From positions 1 through 34,596 of the forward strand of contig CALWHD010000128.1 in assembly GCA_944380235.1 (NCBI GenBank): 34,596 bases of DNA. The letters run 5' to 3'. Source of the DNA: an uncultured Blautia sp. (GTDB taxonomy: Bacteria > Bacillota > Clostridia > Lachnospirales > Lachnospiraceae). Both the position numbers and the translations under genes were made by a program. This document shows, piece after piece, positions 8,167 to 15,240 of the stretch; position 1 is the first letter of the stretch; each line of letters begins with the position of its first letter. The notes beneath the pieces were generated by a model. The model was not told where the DNA came from. It saw nothing but the letters and a program-made list of their open reading frames with translations, and did not search any database.

Positions 8167-9156
8167 GTGTCTTTAAAAAATTTTCAGTATGACGCATTGA
8201 TGCGTGCCTACAATCAAAAACAACTCCGCCATAAGCATCAGCAGACAGAGCGGATCCGTCAGGCGGAGGAGAAAATTCCCCGTTTAGGAGAGATCCGCAG
8301 AGAAATTGCCTCCCTCAGTTTAAAAAAAGCCCGTCTGCTTCTGGGAGCACAGCAGGGGGAAGACTTTGACTTGGCAGAACAGATCCGGCGCCTGTCCAAA
8401 GAACGCGCCGCACTTCTCCAGCAATACGGCTATCCTGCCGACTATCTGGAAATGCATTATGACTGCCCTCTGTGCAAAGATACCGGTTATATCGGATCGG
8501 AGAAATGTTCCTGTTTCCGAAAATCTTCTGTGGATCTTCTGTATACACAGTCCAATATCCGTGAGATCCTTGAGACAGAAAATTTCCAGAATTTTACTTT
8601 CGACTACTACTCTTCCGACCTGACAGACCCGGCAAGCGGTATGACTTCCCTGGAAATTGCGCATAATGCCTATGACAAAGCCTGGGATTTCATAGAAAGC
8701 TTCCAGGAAACTCCTCAGAACATCCTTTTGTACGGAGATACCGGAGTGGGCAAAACCTATCTCACCCACTGCATTGCAAAGGAACTTCTGGACAGATCCT
8801 ATTTCGTACTGTATTTTACAGCTTTTGACTTTTTTGATCTGCTGTCCAGAAATGCCTTCCAGAAGGACAGGGAGTCTGCCCAGATGGCTTCCTTTATCTA
8901 TGACTGTGATCTTCTGATCATCGATGACCTGGGTACAGAGCTCACCAACAGTTTCGTCTCGTCACAGTTTTTCTGCTGCATCAATGAGCGGATCATGAAC
9001 AAAAAGGCAACTATCATTTCCACCAACCTGACCATGGATGATTTTCTGGAAACTTACTCAGAGCGGACTTTTTCCAGAGTTTCCAGTAATTACATCATGT
9101 TAAAGTTAATTGGAAATGACATAAGAATTCAAAAAAGACTTTTAGGAGGAAAATGA
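8167..9156 (+). CDS. dnaC: Primosomal helicase loader (DnaI/DnaC-type AAA+ ATPase)
   Basis: Loads the replicative DnaB-family helicase with ATP. The N-terminal 80 residues are helical and charged (helicase-binding role in homologues). A four-cysteine zinc-ribbon follows (Cys100, Cys103, Cys114, Cys116). The AAA+ core has Walker A YGDTGVGKTY (about 189-198), Walker B LLIIDDLG (about 249-256), a sensor-like IISTNL and an Arg-finger-like YSERTFSRV. The length of 329 aa and the zinc cluster fit clostridial DnaC/DnaI rather than transposon IstB, and no transposase is nearby. GTG start is chosen with AGGAGA 6 bases upstream. Its stop lies within the start region of the next gene, so translation is coupled to the PRPP synthetase. 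Confidence 0.93.
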   Translation: MSLKNFQYDALMRAYNQKQLRHKHQQTERIRQAEEKIPRLGEIRREIASLSLKKARLLLGAQQGEDFDLAEQIRRLSKERAALLQQYGYPADYLEMHYDCPLCKDTGYIGSEKCSCFRKSSVDLLYTQSNIREILETENFQNFTFDYYSSDLTDPASGMTSLEIAHNAYDKAWDFIESFQETPQNILLYGDTGVGKTYLTHCIAKELLDRSYFVLYFTAFDFFDLLSRNAFQKDRESAQMASFIYDCDLLIIDDLGTELTNSFVSSQFFCCINERIMNKKATIISTNLTMDDFLETYSERTFSRVSSNYIMLKLIGNDIRIQKRLLGGK

Positions 9157-9158
9157 AC

Positions 9159-10352
9159 ATGTCACCAAAAAACGCAACACCTTTAGACTCCCTTCCTGTA
9201 GGACGCCTGGGAATCATCCCGCTGTCAAGCTGTAAACAGCTTGGGGACAAAGTCAACAATTACATTGTCAAATGGCGTAAGGACAGGGACCATCAGGAAA
9301 AGAACAACCTGGAATTTGAAGGTTACGAAAGGGACTCCTATCTTGTCAAAGCGCAGACTCCCCGCTTTGGTTCCGGAGAAGCAAAGGGCATCCTGGAGGA
9401 ATCTGTCCGGGGCGATGACCTGTACCTGATGGTGGATGTATGCAATTATTCTCTTACCTATTCCCTCAGCGGACAGGTAAACCACATGTCTCCTGATGAC
9501 CATTTTCAGGATCTGAAGAGGATCATCGCGGCAGTCGGCGGAAAGGCACGCCGTGTCAATGTCATCATGCCCTTCCTCTATGAAAGCCGTCAGCACAGAA
9601 GAACCCGCCGTGAATCCCTGGACTGCGCACTTGCCCTCCAGGAGCTGATCAGTATGGGTGTGGACAACATCATCACCTTTGAGGCACATGATCCCCGTGT
9701 GCAGAATGCCATCCCGCTTCACGGATTTGAGACTGTATCTGCCTCTTATCAGTTCATCAAAGGGCTTTTCAAGGCAGAACCTGATCTGCCTGTAGACAGC
9801 GAACATCTCATGGTCATCAGCCCTGACGCAGGCGGAACCAGCCGTGCTATCTATCTGGCCAACGTACTGGGTGTAGATATGGGTATGTTCTATAAGAGAA
9901 GGGATTATTCCACTATCGTAGACGGACGCAATCCTATTGTTGCCCATGAATTCCTGGGTGCTGACGTTTCCGGCAAAAATATGATCATTGTAGATGATAT
10001 GATCTCCTCCGGCGACAGCATGCTGGAAGTTGCCGCACTGCTGAAGAAAAGAGGGGCTGCAAAAATTTTCATGTGCTCGACCTTCGGATTGTTTACAAAC
10101 GGTCTTGAAATCTTTGACAAAGCTTATGAAAGAGGGGATTTCGACAGACTCCTTACTACAAACCTGGTATATCAGACAGAAGAACTTCTTCAGAAGCCAT
10201 ATTATGTAAACTGTGATATGAGCAAATACGTTGCACTGATCATCGACACCCTGAATCACGATGCTTCTATCAGCAAGCTGCTGAACCCGGTAGAACGCAT
10301 CAATAAACTTCTGGTAAAACACCAGCGTCAGTTAAAAGAAAAAAATAATTAA
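9159..10352 (+). CDS. prs: Divergent ribose-phosphate pyrophosphokinase
   Basis: Makes phosphoribosyl pyrophosphate from ribose-5-phosphate and ATP, for nucleotide, His and Trp synthesis. It is about 397 aa, longer than the usual 315. The expected motifs appear in altered form: MPFLYESRQHRRTRRESLD stands where the canonical enzyme has a YxRQDRK...REPI loop; VISPDAGGTSRA stands for SPDxGGxxRA; and MIIVDDMISSGDS stands for the VDDMIDTxGT PRPP loop. The N-terminus has an extra stretch (KWRKDRDHQEKNNLEFEGYE). AGGAGG (9144-9149) is only 3 bases from the ATG at 9153 but 9 from the ATG at 9159, so the second is preferred. It overlaps the loader gene and ends at a strong terminator. I judge it a real synthetase of a variant subgroup; strict substrate use is not proven. 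Confidence 0.85.
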   Translation: MSPKNATPLDSLPVGRLGIIPLSSCKQLGDKVNNYIVKWRKDRDHQEKNNLEFEGYERDSYLVKAQTPRFGSGEAKGILEESVRGDDLYLMVDVCNYSLTYSLSGQVNHMSPDDHFQDLKRIIAAVGGKARRVNVIMPFLYESRQHRRTRRESLDCALALQELISMGVDNIITFEAHDPRVQNAIPLHGFETVSASYQFIKGLFKAEPDLPVDSEHLMVISPDAGGTSRAIYLANVLGVDMGMFYKRRDYSTIVDGRNPIVAHEFLGADVSGKNMIIVDDMISSGDSMLEVAALLKKRGAAKIFMCSTFGLFTNGLEIFDKAYERGDFDRLLTTNLVYQTEELLQKPYYVNCDMSKYVALIIDTLNHDASISKLLNPVERINKLLVKHQRQLKEKNN

Positions 10353-10367
10353 AACCCGGTTTCTTAC

Positions 10368-10416
10368 GGCGGCATACAGGAACAGTCTGTTTTGTGTATG
10401 CCGCCTGTTGTTTTTC
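10368..10416 (+). terminator. Terminator of the dnaD-dnaC-prs operon
   Basis: GGCGGCATAC (10368-10377) pairs perfectly with GTATGCCGCC (10396-10405) and TGTTGTTTTTC follows. The AT-rich stretch from here to 10548 holds nothing I can identify. Confidence 0.85.
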
Positions 10417-10548
10417 ATTTTTCCCTGCATTGATTTATGGAAATCTCTTGCTCTTCATTATTTTCTGAATATTTAGCTATTTATTTCTTTTTATAATATA
10501 TTTTTTCTTGTTATTTCTTATATTTTTCATATTTTTATATTCTTTTTC

Positions 10549-10577
10549 TTGAATTTTTCAGTTATTAGTTATATAAT
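10549..10577 (+). promoter_or_regulatory. Promoter of the small membrane protein gene
   Basis: TTGAAT (10549-10554) and TATAAT (10572-10577) are 17 bases apart in a very AT-rich stretch. Confidence 0.65.
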
Positions 10578-10626
10578 AATTTAAAGAAAACAAGGTAACG
10601 GTTTTATTTTGATAGGAGGTGCCGTT

Positions 10627-10839
10627 ATGAGTGAAAAAATTATCCGTATTCTAAATGTATGTATTGCTGTTTTCGTTCTTATGTATGCGGCATATGTCTA
10701 TGCTGTAACTTCCAGCATTACGCTGGTTACAGTAATCCTCTTAATCGCAGGGCTGGCACCTGTACTGCATATGTCATGGAACTATCTGAAGATTAAATTA
10801 GAAGAATTTGAAAAAAAACATCACTATATGAAAGGCTGA
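10627..10839 (+). CDS. Small two-helix membrane protein, 70 aa
   Basis: Family not recognised. Two hydrophobic segments are visible, roughly residues 6-25 (ILNVCIAVFVLMYAAYVYAV) and 28-47 (ITLVTVILLIAGLAPVLHMS), followed by a charged tail (KIKLEEFEKKHHYMKG). This suggests a hairpin in the cytoplasmic membrane with a basic cytosolic end. AGGAGGT is 7 bases from the ATG at 10627; the longer frame from 10609 would start inside the ribosome site. It has its own good promoter and a downstream hairpin, so it is expressed as a single gene. No neighbour indicates a role. Confidence 0.75.
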   Translation: MSEKIIRILNVCIAVFVLMYAAYVYAVTSSITLVTVILLIAGLAPVLHMSWNYLKIKLEEFEKKHHYMKG

Positions 10840-10882
10840 AACACCCCTTTTCGCATCAGTCGGCAAAGTGTATGTAAAACAG

Positions 10883-10930
10883 GAACTGCCCCGCAGCCGG
10901 AAATATTTCTTCCGGACTGCGGGGCAGTTC
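10883..10930. terminator. Strong hairpin between convergent genes
   Basis: GAACTGCCCCGCAG (10883-10896) pairs with CTGCGGGGCAGTTC (10917-10930), and an inner CCGGAA/TTCCGG stem continues it. T tracts are poor on both sides, so termination is likely but not certain. Confidence 0.6.
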
Positions 10931-10948
10931 TGCTGTATAAAACAATTT

Positions 10949-12541
10949 TTATAATTCAATAACACTGCACGGAATTCCCTTCCCTCTCAATGCCTCTATT
11001 TCCCTTCTGGTACAGGAAAATAAGATCACCTGAGTCTTTCTATGTCCAAGCCACAAAAGTGTCTCCAGGAGCCGTTTATCATCATAGAAGGCCAATGTCT
11101 CATCCAACAGTACGGGAAGTTCTTCCTCCCGGCACAGGATTTCCGCAGAGGCCATGCGAAGGGCAAGGTAAACCTGTTCCACGGTTCCGCTGCTGAGCTG
11201 ATAAAGTGGGACCAGTTTTTCTCCGGTGTAAAGGCTGATATTAAAATCCTCATCAATTACTACTTTTTTATATCTGCCGCCGGTAATGCCGGAAAGAATC
11301 TCTGACATCTTTTCTCTCAGTGCCCCTCCTGTGGAGTTTTTCATCTTTACCGACAGTTCTCTGATCCGTTTCTCGGCAAGGGTAATACTGTCAATCTCTT
11401 TTTTTACAGCAAACACTTCTTCATAGTTTCCTGCAAATTCGTCATATTCCTCCTTAAGATTGGAAAGTTCTGTCTGCCTTTCTTCCAGCTGTTCACGGAA
11501 GACCTCAAGCTGCGCACTCAGACGCTGTGCCCTGGCAGCCAGTTCTTCCGCTTCCTCTTTCCCCCAATCTGTCCCCATTTTCTCTTTCGGCAGACTCCTG
11601 CGTCCTTTCTTTTCCCTAAAACGCAGTATCGTTTCCACCATAATCTCCGCCGCCAGAATAACCGCTGCAGCTATCACCGGACATTGTCCCAAAAGTACCC
11701 CTGCTCCTGCCAAAACAGTCACAAATGCGTACAGACAGATCCGCAGAAACTGGATTGAGGATTTTCTTGTTTTTTTCCTGTCTTTTTTTTCTGTTTCCCG
11801 CTCCTTTTCCCTCTCTCTCTGTATACGGTGCCGTACCTGTGCGGCTGCCTTTTTTGCGGCGGATTCTGCCTGTGTATACTCACAGATTTTTTCTCTCAGC
11901 TTTTCCGCCTCCCGGCTCTGATACTCCATACTGGTCCGAAGTTTTCCTTCCTCCTGTCTGCGCCGCTCTGAAAGTTCCTCCTGTTTCTTTTCCCATAACT
12001 TTCTCCTGGATTTCAGAATTTCCAGTGCTCTCTCCGGATTGATCCGGACATCTCCGGATCCCTGGCAGCTTGTGAGATAATCCCGTATTTCCAGAAGAAG
12101 ACCTTCTTCTGTGCGGCTCCTTAACTGTCCTGCAGATACCGTATTTCGGTATATCACCTCACTGATCCCCCCCAGAAGCATCTCAAGATCCCCGTCCTCA
12201 ACAGACAGCAGTTCACCATCGCTCTCACAGTAAAGTCTGGTTCCCTTCGCTCCCGCCGCAAAATTCCGCTCCAGGCAGAAACGCTTTCCCGCGCAGGTAA
12301 AAGTCACGGCCCCCTCATACCACCCTGGATTTTCCCAGGGAGTATAATGCGTATAATCGTCTGTTCTGGAAGCTTTTCCTCTCATACGTCTTATTCCGAA
12401 AAAGATTCCCTGGATAAAGGTGTGTATGGTGCTCTTCCCGCTTTCGTTGTCACCATATATAATGTTGATTCCTTCTTTCAGTGTGATCTCTTTTCCGGAA
12501 AATCTGCCGAAATTTTTTAATACCAGTTTGTTCAGAATCAT
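10949..12541 (-). CDS. YhaN/SbcC-like ATPase with a membrane hairpin
   Basis: SMC/Rad50-type ATPase that probably works with the nuclease encoded just upstream. The N-terminal half site reads NIIYGDNESGKST (Walker A about 30-38). A coiled-coil region rich in Arg, Glu and Lys spans about 170-260. Two hydrophobic segments follow at about 265-305 (CLYAFVTVLAGAGVLLGQ and VIAAAVILAAEIMVET), then a second coiled coil (about 325-400). The C-terminal half site has the signature YQLSSGTVEQVYLALRMA (about 447-464) and Walker B LPVLLDETLAFYD (about 475-487). At 530 aa it is much shorter than typical SbcC or B. subtilis YhaN (about 960 aa). Its start overlaps the nuclease stop by 4 bases (ATGA). DNA repair or recombination is the likely field; the membrane anchoring is inferred from hydrophobicity. 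Confidence 0.82.
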   Translation of the reverse strand: MILNKLVLKNFGRFSGKEITLKEGINIIYGDNESGKSTIHTFIQGIFFGIRRMRGKASRTDDYTHYTPWENPGWYEGAVTFTCAGKRFCLERNFAAGAKGTRLYCESDGELLSVEDGDLEMLLGGISEVIYRNTVSAGQLRSRTEEGLLLEIRDYLTSCQGSGDVRINPERALEILKSRRKLWEKKQEELSERRRQEEGKLRTSMEYQSREAEKLREKICEYTQAESAAKKAAAQVRHRIQREREKERETEKKDRKKTRKSSIQFLRICLYAFVTVLAGAGVLLGQCPVIAAAVILAAEIMVETILRFREKKGRRSLPKEKMGTDWGKEEAEELAARAQRLSAQLEVFREQLEERQTELSNLKEEYDEFAGNYEEVFAVKKEIDSITLAEKRIRELSVKMKNSTGGALREKMSEILSGITGGRYKKVVIDEDFNISLYTGEKLVPLYQLSSGTVEQVYLALRMASAEILCREEELPVLLDETLAFYDDKRLLETLLWLGHRKTQVILFSCTRREIEALRGKGIPCSVIEL

Positions 12542-13599
12542 TGGTTTTCCTCCCCGGCTTCCAGCAGCGCCTCAATGCCATAGTCAAGCGCCTTCTCCTC
12601 TTCTTCTGTGATACTCTCCTTTGGAAAACTGCTGATAAACAATTCTAAAAGCGTACCTTCGTACTGTTTTTTCAGCCGTTCTTTTTCATATGCCGGGAAA
12701 GTCTTATCCTCTGCCTCGCGGATATTTCCCAAAGCGTACAGATTTTCCGTCAGAAATTCTGTCCCCGGTTCTTTTCTCCCCTCCAGAGAAATGCAGAAAA
12801 AGTTCTTCTCCCCCCGCTCTCTCACCGCGGCTTTCACTGCCTGCTCCAGAAGAAACTGTGTAGTATTTTCCGTCACCTGGATCTTCAGCTTTTTATATTC
12901 TCTTTTGGCGGCAGGAAGAAATCTTGTCCTAAGTACCCCGTCCCTGTACTCTCCCTGAATATATCCATGAACGCCGGTATCATTCTTATCAATCGGTTCC
13001 AAAGCCCCTGCATATGCCATTTTGTCCGGCACAAGCACCTGAGGTTTATGGATATGCCCCAGCGCAATATAGTCAAATCCCCCGCTTAAAAGTTTCTCTT
13101 TGGAAAAGGGGATGTGTTTCTCATCGCCTCCGTGGGCAAGCAAGATCTGAAAAGGCTGGCTTCCCCGTGCTTTAATTGGGTCATAAAGAGGTTCTGCGAT
13201 CTCTTTTCGGTCATAGCTGAGCCCACATACACTGACTCCCAGATCAGGAAATTCCAGAGTCTTCGGTACTGTGTCCCAAAACCAGAATACATTCTGCGCC
13301 CAGGGAAATTTCCGGTACGCACAGTTTTTTTTCAGATAGTCATGATTTCCCGCCATGATTACAATTTTTGTCTCCGGTATGGAGGCAAACATGGCATTTA
13401 CTTCTTTCAGTTCTCTCGCCAGGGGCTGCCGGTGGAAAAGATCTCCCGCAATAAGAAACAGGTCGGCGTGTTCTGCGCCGGCCTGTCTGATCACATTTCG
13501 GAAACTTTCCCATATCTCCCGGCTTCTGTCCCTGCTCCAGGGAAAGCCTCTGTCGGGCTCTGCTCCCAGATGGACATCTGCGGTGTGGAAAAATTTCAT
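12538..13599 (-). CDS. SbcD/YhaO-like metallophosphoesterase (DNA repair exonuclease)
   Basis: Calcineurin-like nuclease of the SbcD/Mre11 group, with the five-motif metal site visible: FFHTADVHLG (Asp8, His10), IAGDLFH (about 50-56), MAGNHDYL (82-89), LLAHGG (153-158) and ALGHIHKPQ (179-187). The C-terminal region (about 220-353) is variable and acidic, suitable as the cap that binds the ATPase partner. The ATG at 13599 is chosen: GAGGAG lies 4 bases before it, whereas the longer frame would start at a TTG within that site. The gap to asnS is 15 bases and the 3' end overlaps the ATPase gene, so asnS-nuclease-ATPase form one transcript. Length about 353 aa fits YhaO-like proteins. Confidence 0.88.
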   Translation of the reverse strand: MKFFHTADVHLGAEPDRGFPWSRDRSREIWESFRNVIRQAGAEHADLFLIAGDLFHRQPLARELKEVNAMFASIPETKIVIMAGNHDYLKKNCAYRKFPWAQNVFWFWDTVPKTLEFPDLGVSVCGLSYDRKEIAEPLYDPIKARGSQPFQILLAHGGDEKHIPFSKEKLLSGGFDYIALGHIHKPQVLVPDKMAYAGALEPIDKNDTGVHGYIQGEYRDGVLRTRFLPAAKREYKKLKIQVTENTTQFLLEQAVKAAVRERGEKNFFCISLEGRKEPGTEFLTENLYALGNIREAEDKTFPAYEKERLKKQYEGTLLELFISSFPKESITEEEEKALDYGIEALLEAGEENQ

Positions 13600-13614
13600 A
13601 GTTCTCCTCAATTC

Positions 13615-15006
13615 TTATAAATCACAGTTGTTTACAGTTCTCGGGAAAGGAATCACATCACGGATGTTCTGCATTCCTGTCAGGTACATCACGCATCTTT
13701 CAAATCCAAGACCGAATCCGGAATGTCTGGTGGAACCGTATTTACGAAGGTCCAGATAAAAGTCGTAGTCTGCTTCGTTCAGCCCCAGCTCTTCCATGCG
13801 GGCTTTCAGCTTGTCATAGGAATCCTCTCTCTGGCTTCCGCCGATGATCTCACCGATTCCCGGTACCAGGCAGTCCATTGCCGCAACAGTCTTTCCGTCA
13901 TCGTTCTGCTTCATATAAAAGGCCTTGATCTCCTTCGGATAATCCGTGACAAATACCGGGCGTTTAAATACCTGTTCTGTCAGATATCTTTCATGCTCTG
14001 TCTGCAGATCGCAGCCCCAGTATACTTTATAGTCAAATTTATCGTTTGCTTTTTCCAGGATCTCAATGGCTTCTGTGTAGGTCACATGTCCGAATTCAGA
14101 GTTCAGCACATGGTTCAGTCTGTCCAGAAGTCCCTTGTCAATAAAGGAATTGAAGAAGTTCATCTCCTCCGGAGCATTTTCCAGTACATAACGGATCACA
14201 TATTTCAGCATTTCCTCTGCCACTGCCATATTATCATCCAGATCTGCAAATGCCATTTCCGGCTCGATCATCCAGAACTCTGCGGCATGGCGCGTTGTGT
14301 TGGAGTTTTCGGCGCGGAAAGTAGGTCCGAAAGTATAGATATTGCGGAATGCCTGCGCAAAAGTCTCTCCGTTCAGCTGTCCGCTTACTGTCAGGTTGGT
14401 AGGTTTTTTAAAGAAGTCCTGGGAAAAATCTACTTTTCCGTCTTCTGTCTTAGGAACGTTGTTCAGGTCCATGGTGGTTACCTGGAACATCTCTCCGGCT
14501 CCTTCACAGTCACTTCCTGTGATCAGAGGTGTGTGTACATAGACAAAGCCTCTCTCCTGGAAAAACTGATGGATGGCAAATGCAACCATGGAGCGCACCC
14601 GGAACACTGCCTGAAAGGTGTTGGTGCGTGGACGCAGATGAGAAATGGTCCTTAAATATTCCATGGAATGACGTTTTTTCTGCAGAGGATAGTCTGCTGC
14701 TGATTCTCCCTCCACGATCACCTCTTCTGCCTGGATCTCAAAGGGCTGTTTTGCCTGAGGTGTAGCCACCAGAGTACCTTTTACAAGAATCGCCGCGCCT
14801 ACATTTAATTTGGAAATCTCCTGGAAATTCTCCATAGTGTCATGGTATACCACCTGAAGGGTCTCAAAAAAACTTCCGTCATGAAGAACAATGAATCCAA
14901 ATGTTTTGGAATCACGCACACTTCTGACCCAGCCGCCTACGGTGACTTCTTTGTCCAGGTACTGTTCCCTGCTCTTATAGATTTCTTTTACTGTTGTCAA
15001 CTGCAT
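13615..15006 (-). CDS. asnS: Asparaginyl-tRNA synthetase
   Basis: Charges tRNA-Asn with asparagine; class IIb synthetase, 463 aa, cytoplasmic. The N-terminal OB-fold anticodon domain runs to about residue 110 ([25 protein letters not shown]). The catalytic domain shows motif 2 [21 protein letters not shown] and motif 3 [16 protein letters not shown] near the C-terminus (SGFG...R in place). The absence of Asp/Glu-specific inserts, and the NTTRHAAEF motif, favour AsnRS over AspRS. AAGGAG is 7-8 bases before the ATG. A promoter is seen about 90 bases upstream. The leader shows no T-box motif. It heads the operon with the nuclease and ATPase. Confidence 0.97.
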   Translation of the reverse strand: MQLTTVKEIYKSREQYLDKEVTVGGWVRSVRDSKTFGFIVLHDGSFFETLQVVYHDTMENFQEISKLNVGAAILVKGTLVATPQAKQPFEIQAEEVIVEGESAADYPLQKKRHSMEYLRTISHLRPRTNTFQAVFRVRSMVAFAIHQFFQERGFVYVHTPLITGSDCEGAGEMFQVTTMDLNNVPKTEDGKVDFSQDFFKKPTNLTVSGQLNGETFAQAFRNIYTFGPTFRAENSNTTRHAAEFWMIEPEMAFADLDDNMAVAEEMLKYVIRYVLENAPEEMNFFNSFIDKGLLDRLNHVLNSEFGHVTYTEAIEILEKANDKFDYKVYWGCDLQTEHERYLTEQVFKRPVFVTDYPKEIKAFYMKQNDDGKTVAAMDCLVPGIGEIIGGSQREDSYDKLKARMEELGLNEADYDFYLDLRKYGSTRHSGFGLGFERCVMYLTGMQNIRDVIPFPRTVNNCDL

Positions 15007-15101
15007 GATTTATCTCCTTCTTGTGACAGTGCCTTGACCTGCTCTTATGATTTCTGTCTGGTTTTGGCACCGGAATACTTAACATTGATAATATAGAGAT
15101 T

Positions 15102-15130
15102 AGTATAGCTCATTGTTTCTGTCAGTGCAA
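15102..15130 (-). promoter_or_regulatory. Promoter of asnS operon
   Basis: On the minus strand TTGCAC (15125-15130) and TATACT (15102-15107) are separated by 17 bases. The leader to the asnS ATG is about 90 bases. Confidence 0.65.
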
Positions 15131-15157
15131 GGCTAAATCACTATATTTTACCAACGT

Positions 15158-15197
15158 ACAGCACCGGATCACACACTTTTGTGCACTCCGGTGCTGT
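15158..15197 (-). terminator. Hairpin after the envelope-protein gene
   Basis: ACAGCACCGGA (15158-15168) pairs with TCCGGTGCTGT (15187-15197), 11 bp, with an inner GTGCAC/GTGTG pairing. No T tract follows on the minus strand, so a canonical terminator is uncertain. Confidence 0.5.
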
Positions 15198-15240
15198 TTC
15201 TCATATTTCATAACAGGAACTGCCCGCAGAGCATACTGTC

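Noticed and set aside
8167..9156. IstB transposon helper ATPase
   Set aside because: No IstA transposase or terminal repeats; the Cys cluster and dnaD neighbour fit a helicase loader.
9225..10322. 365-codon open frame on the minus strand
   Set aside because: Complement of the PRPP synthetase gene; no domain, no promoter.
15007..15124. T-box riboswitch ahead of asnS
   Set aside because: The leader is only about 90 bases after the promoter and lacks the T-box sequence and antiterminator/terminator pair.
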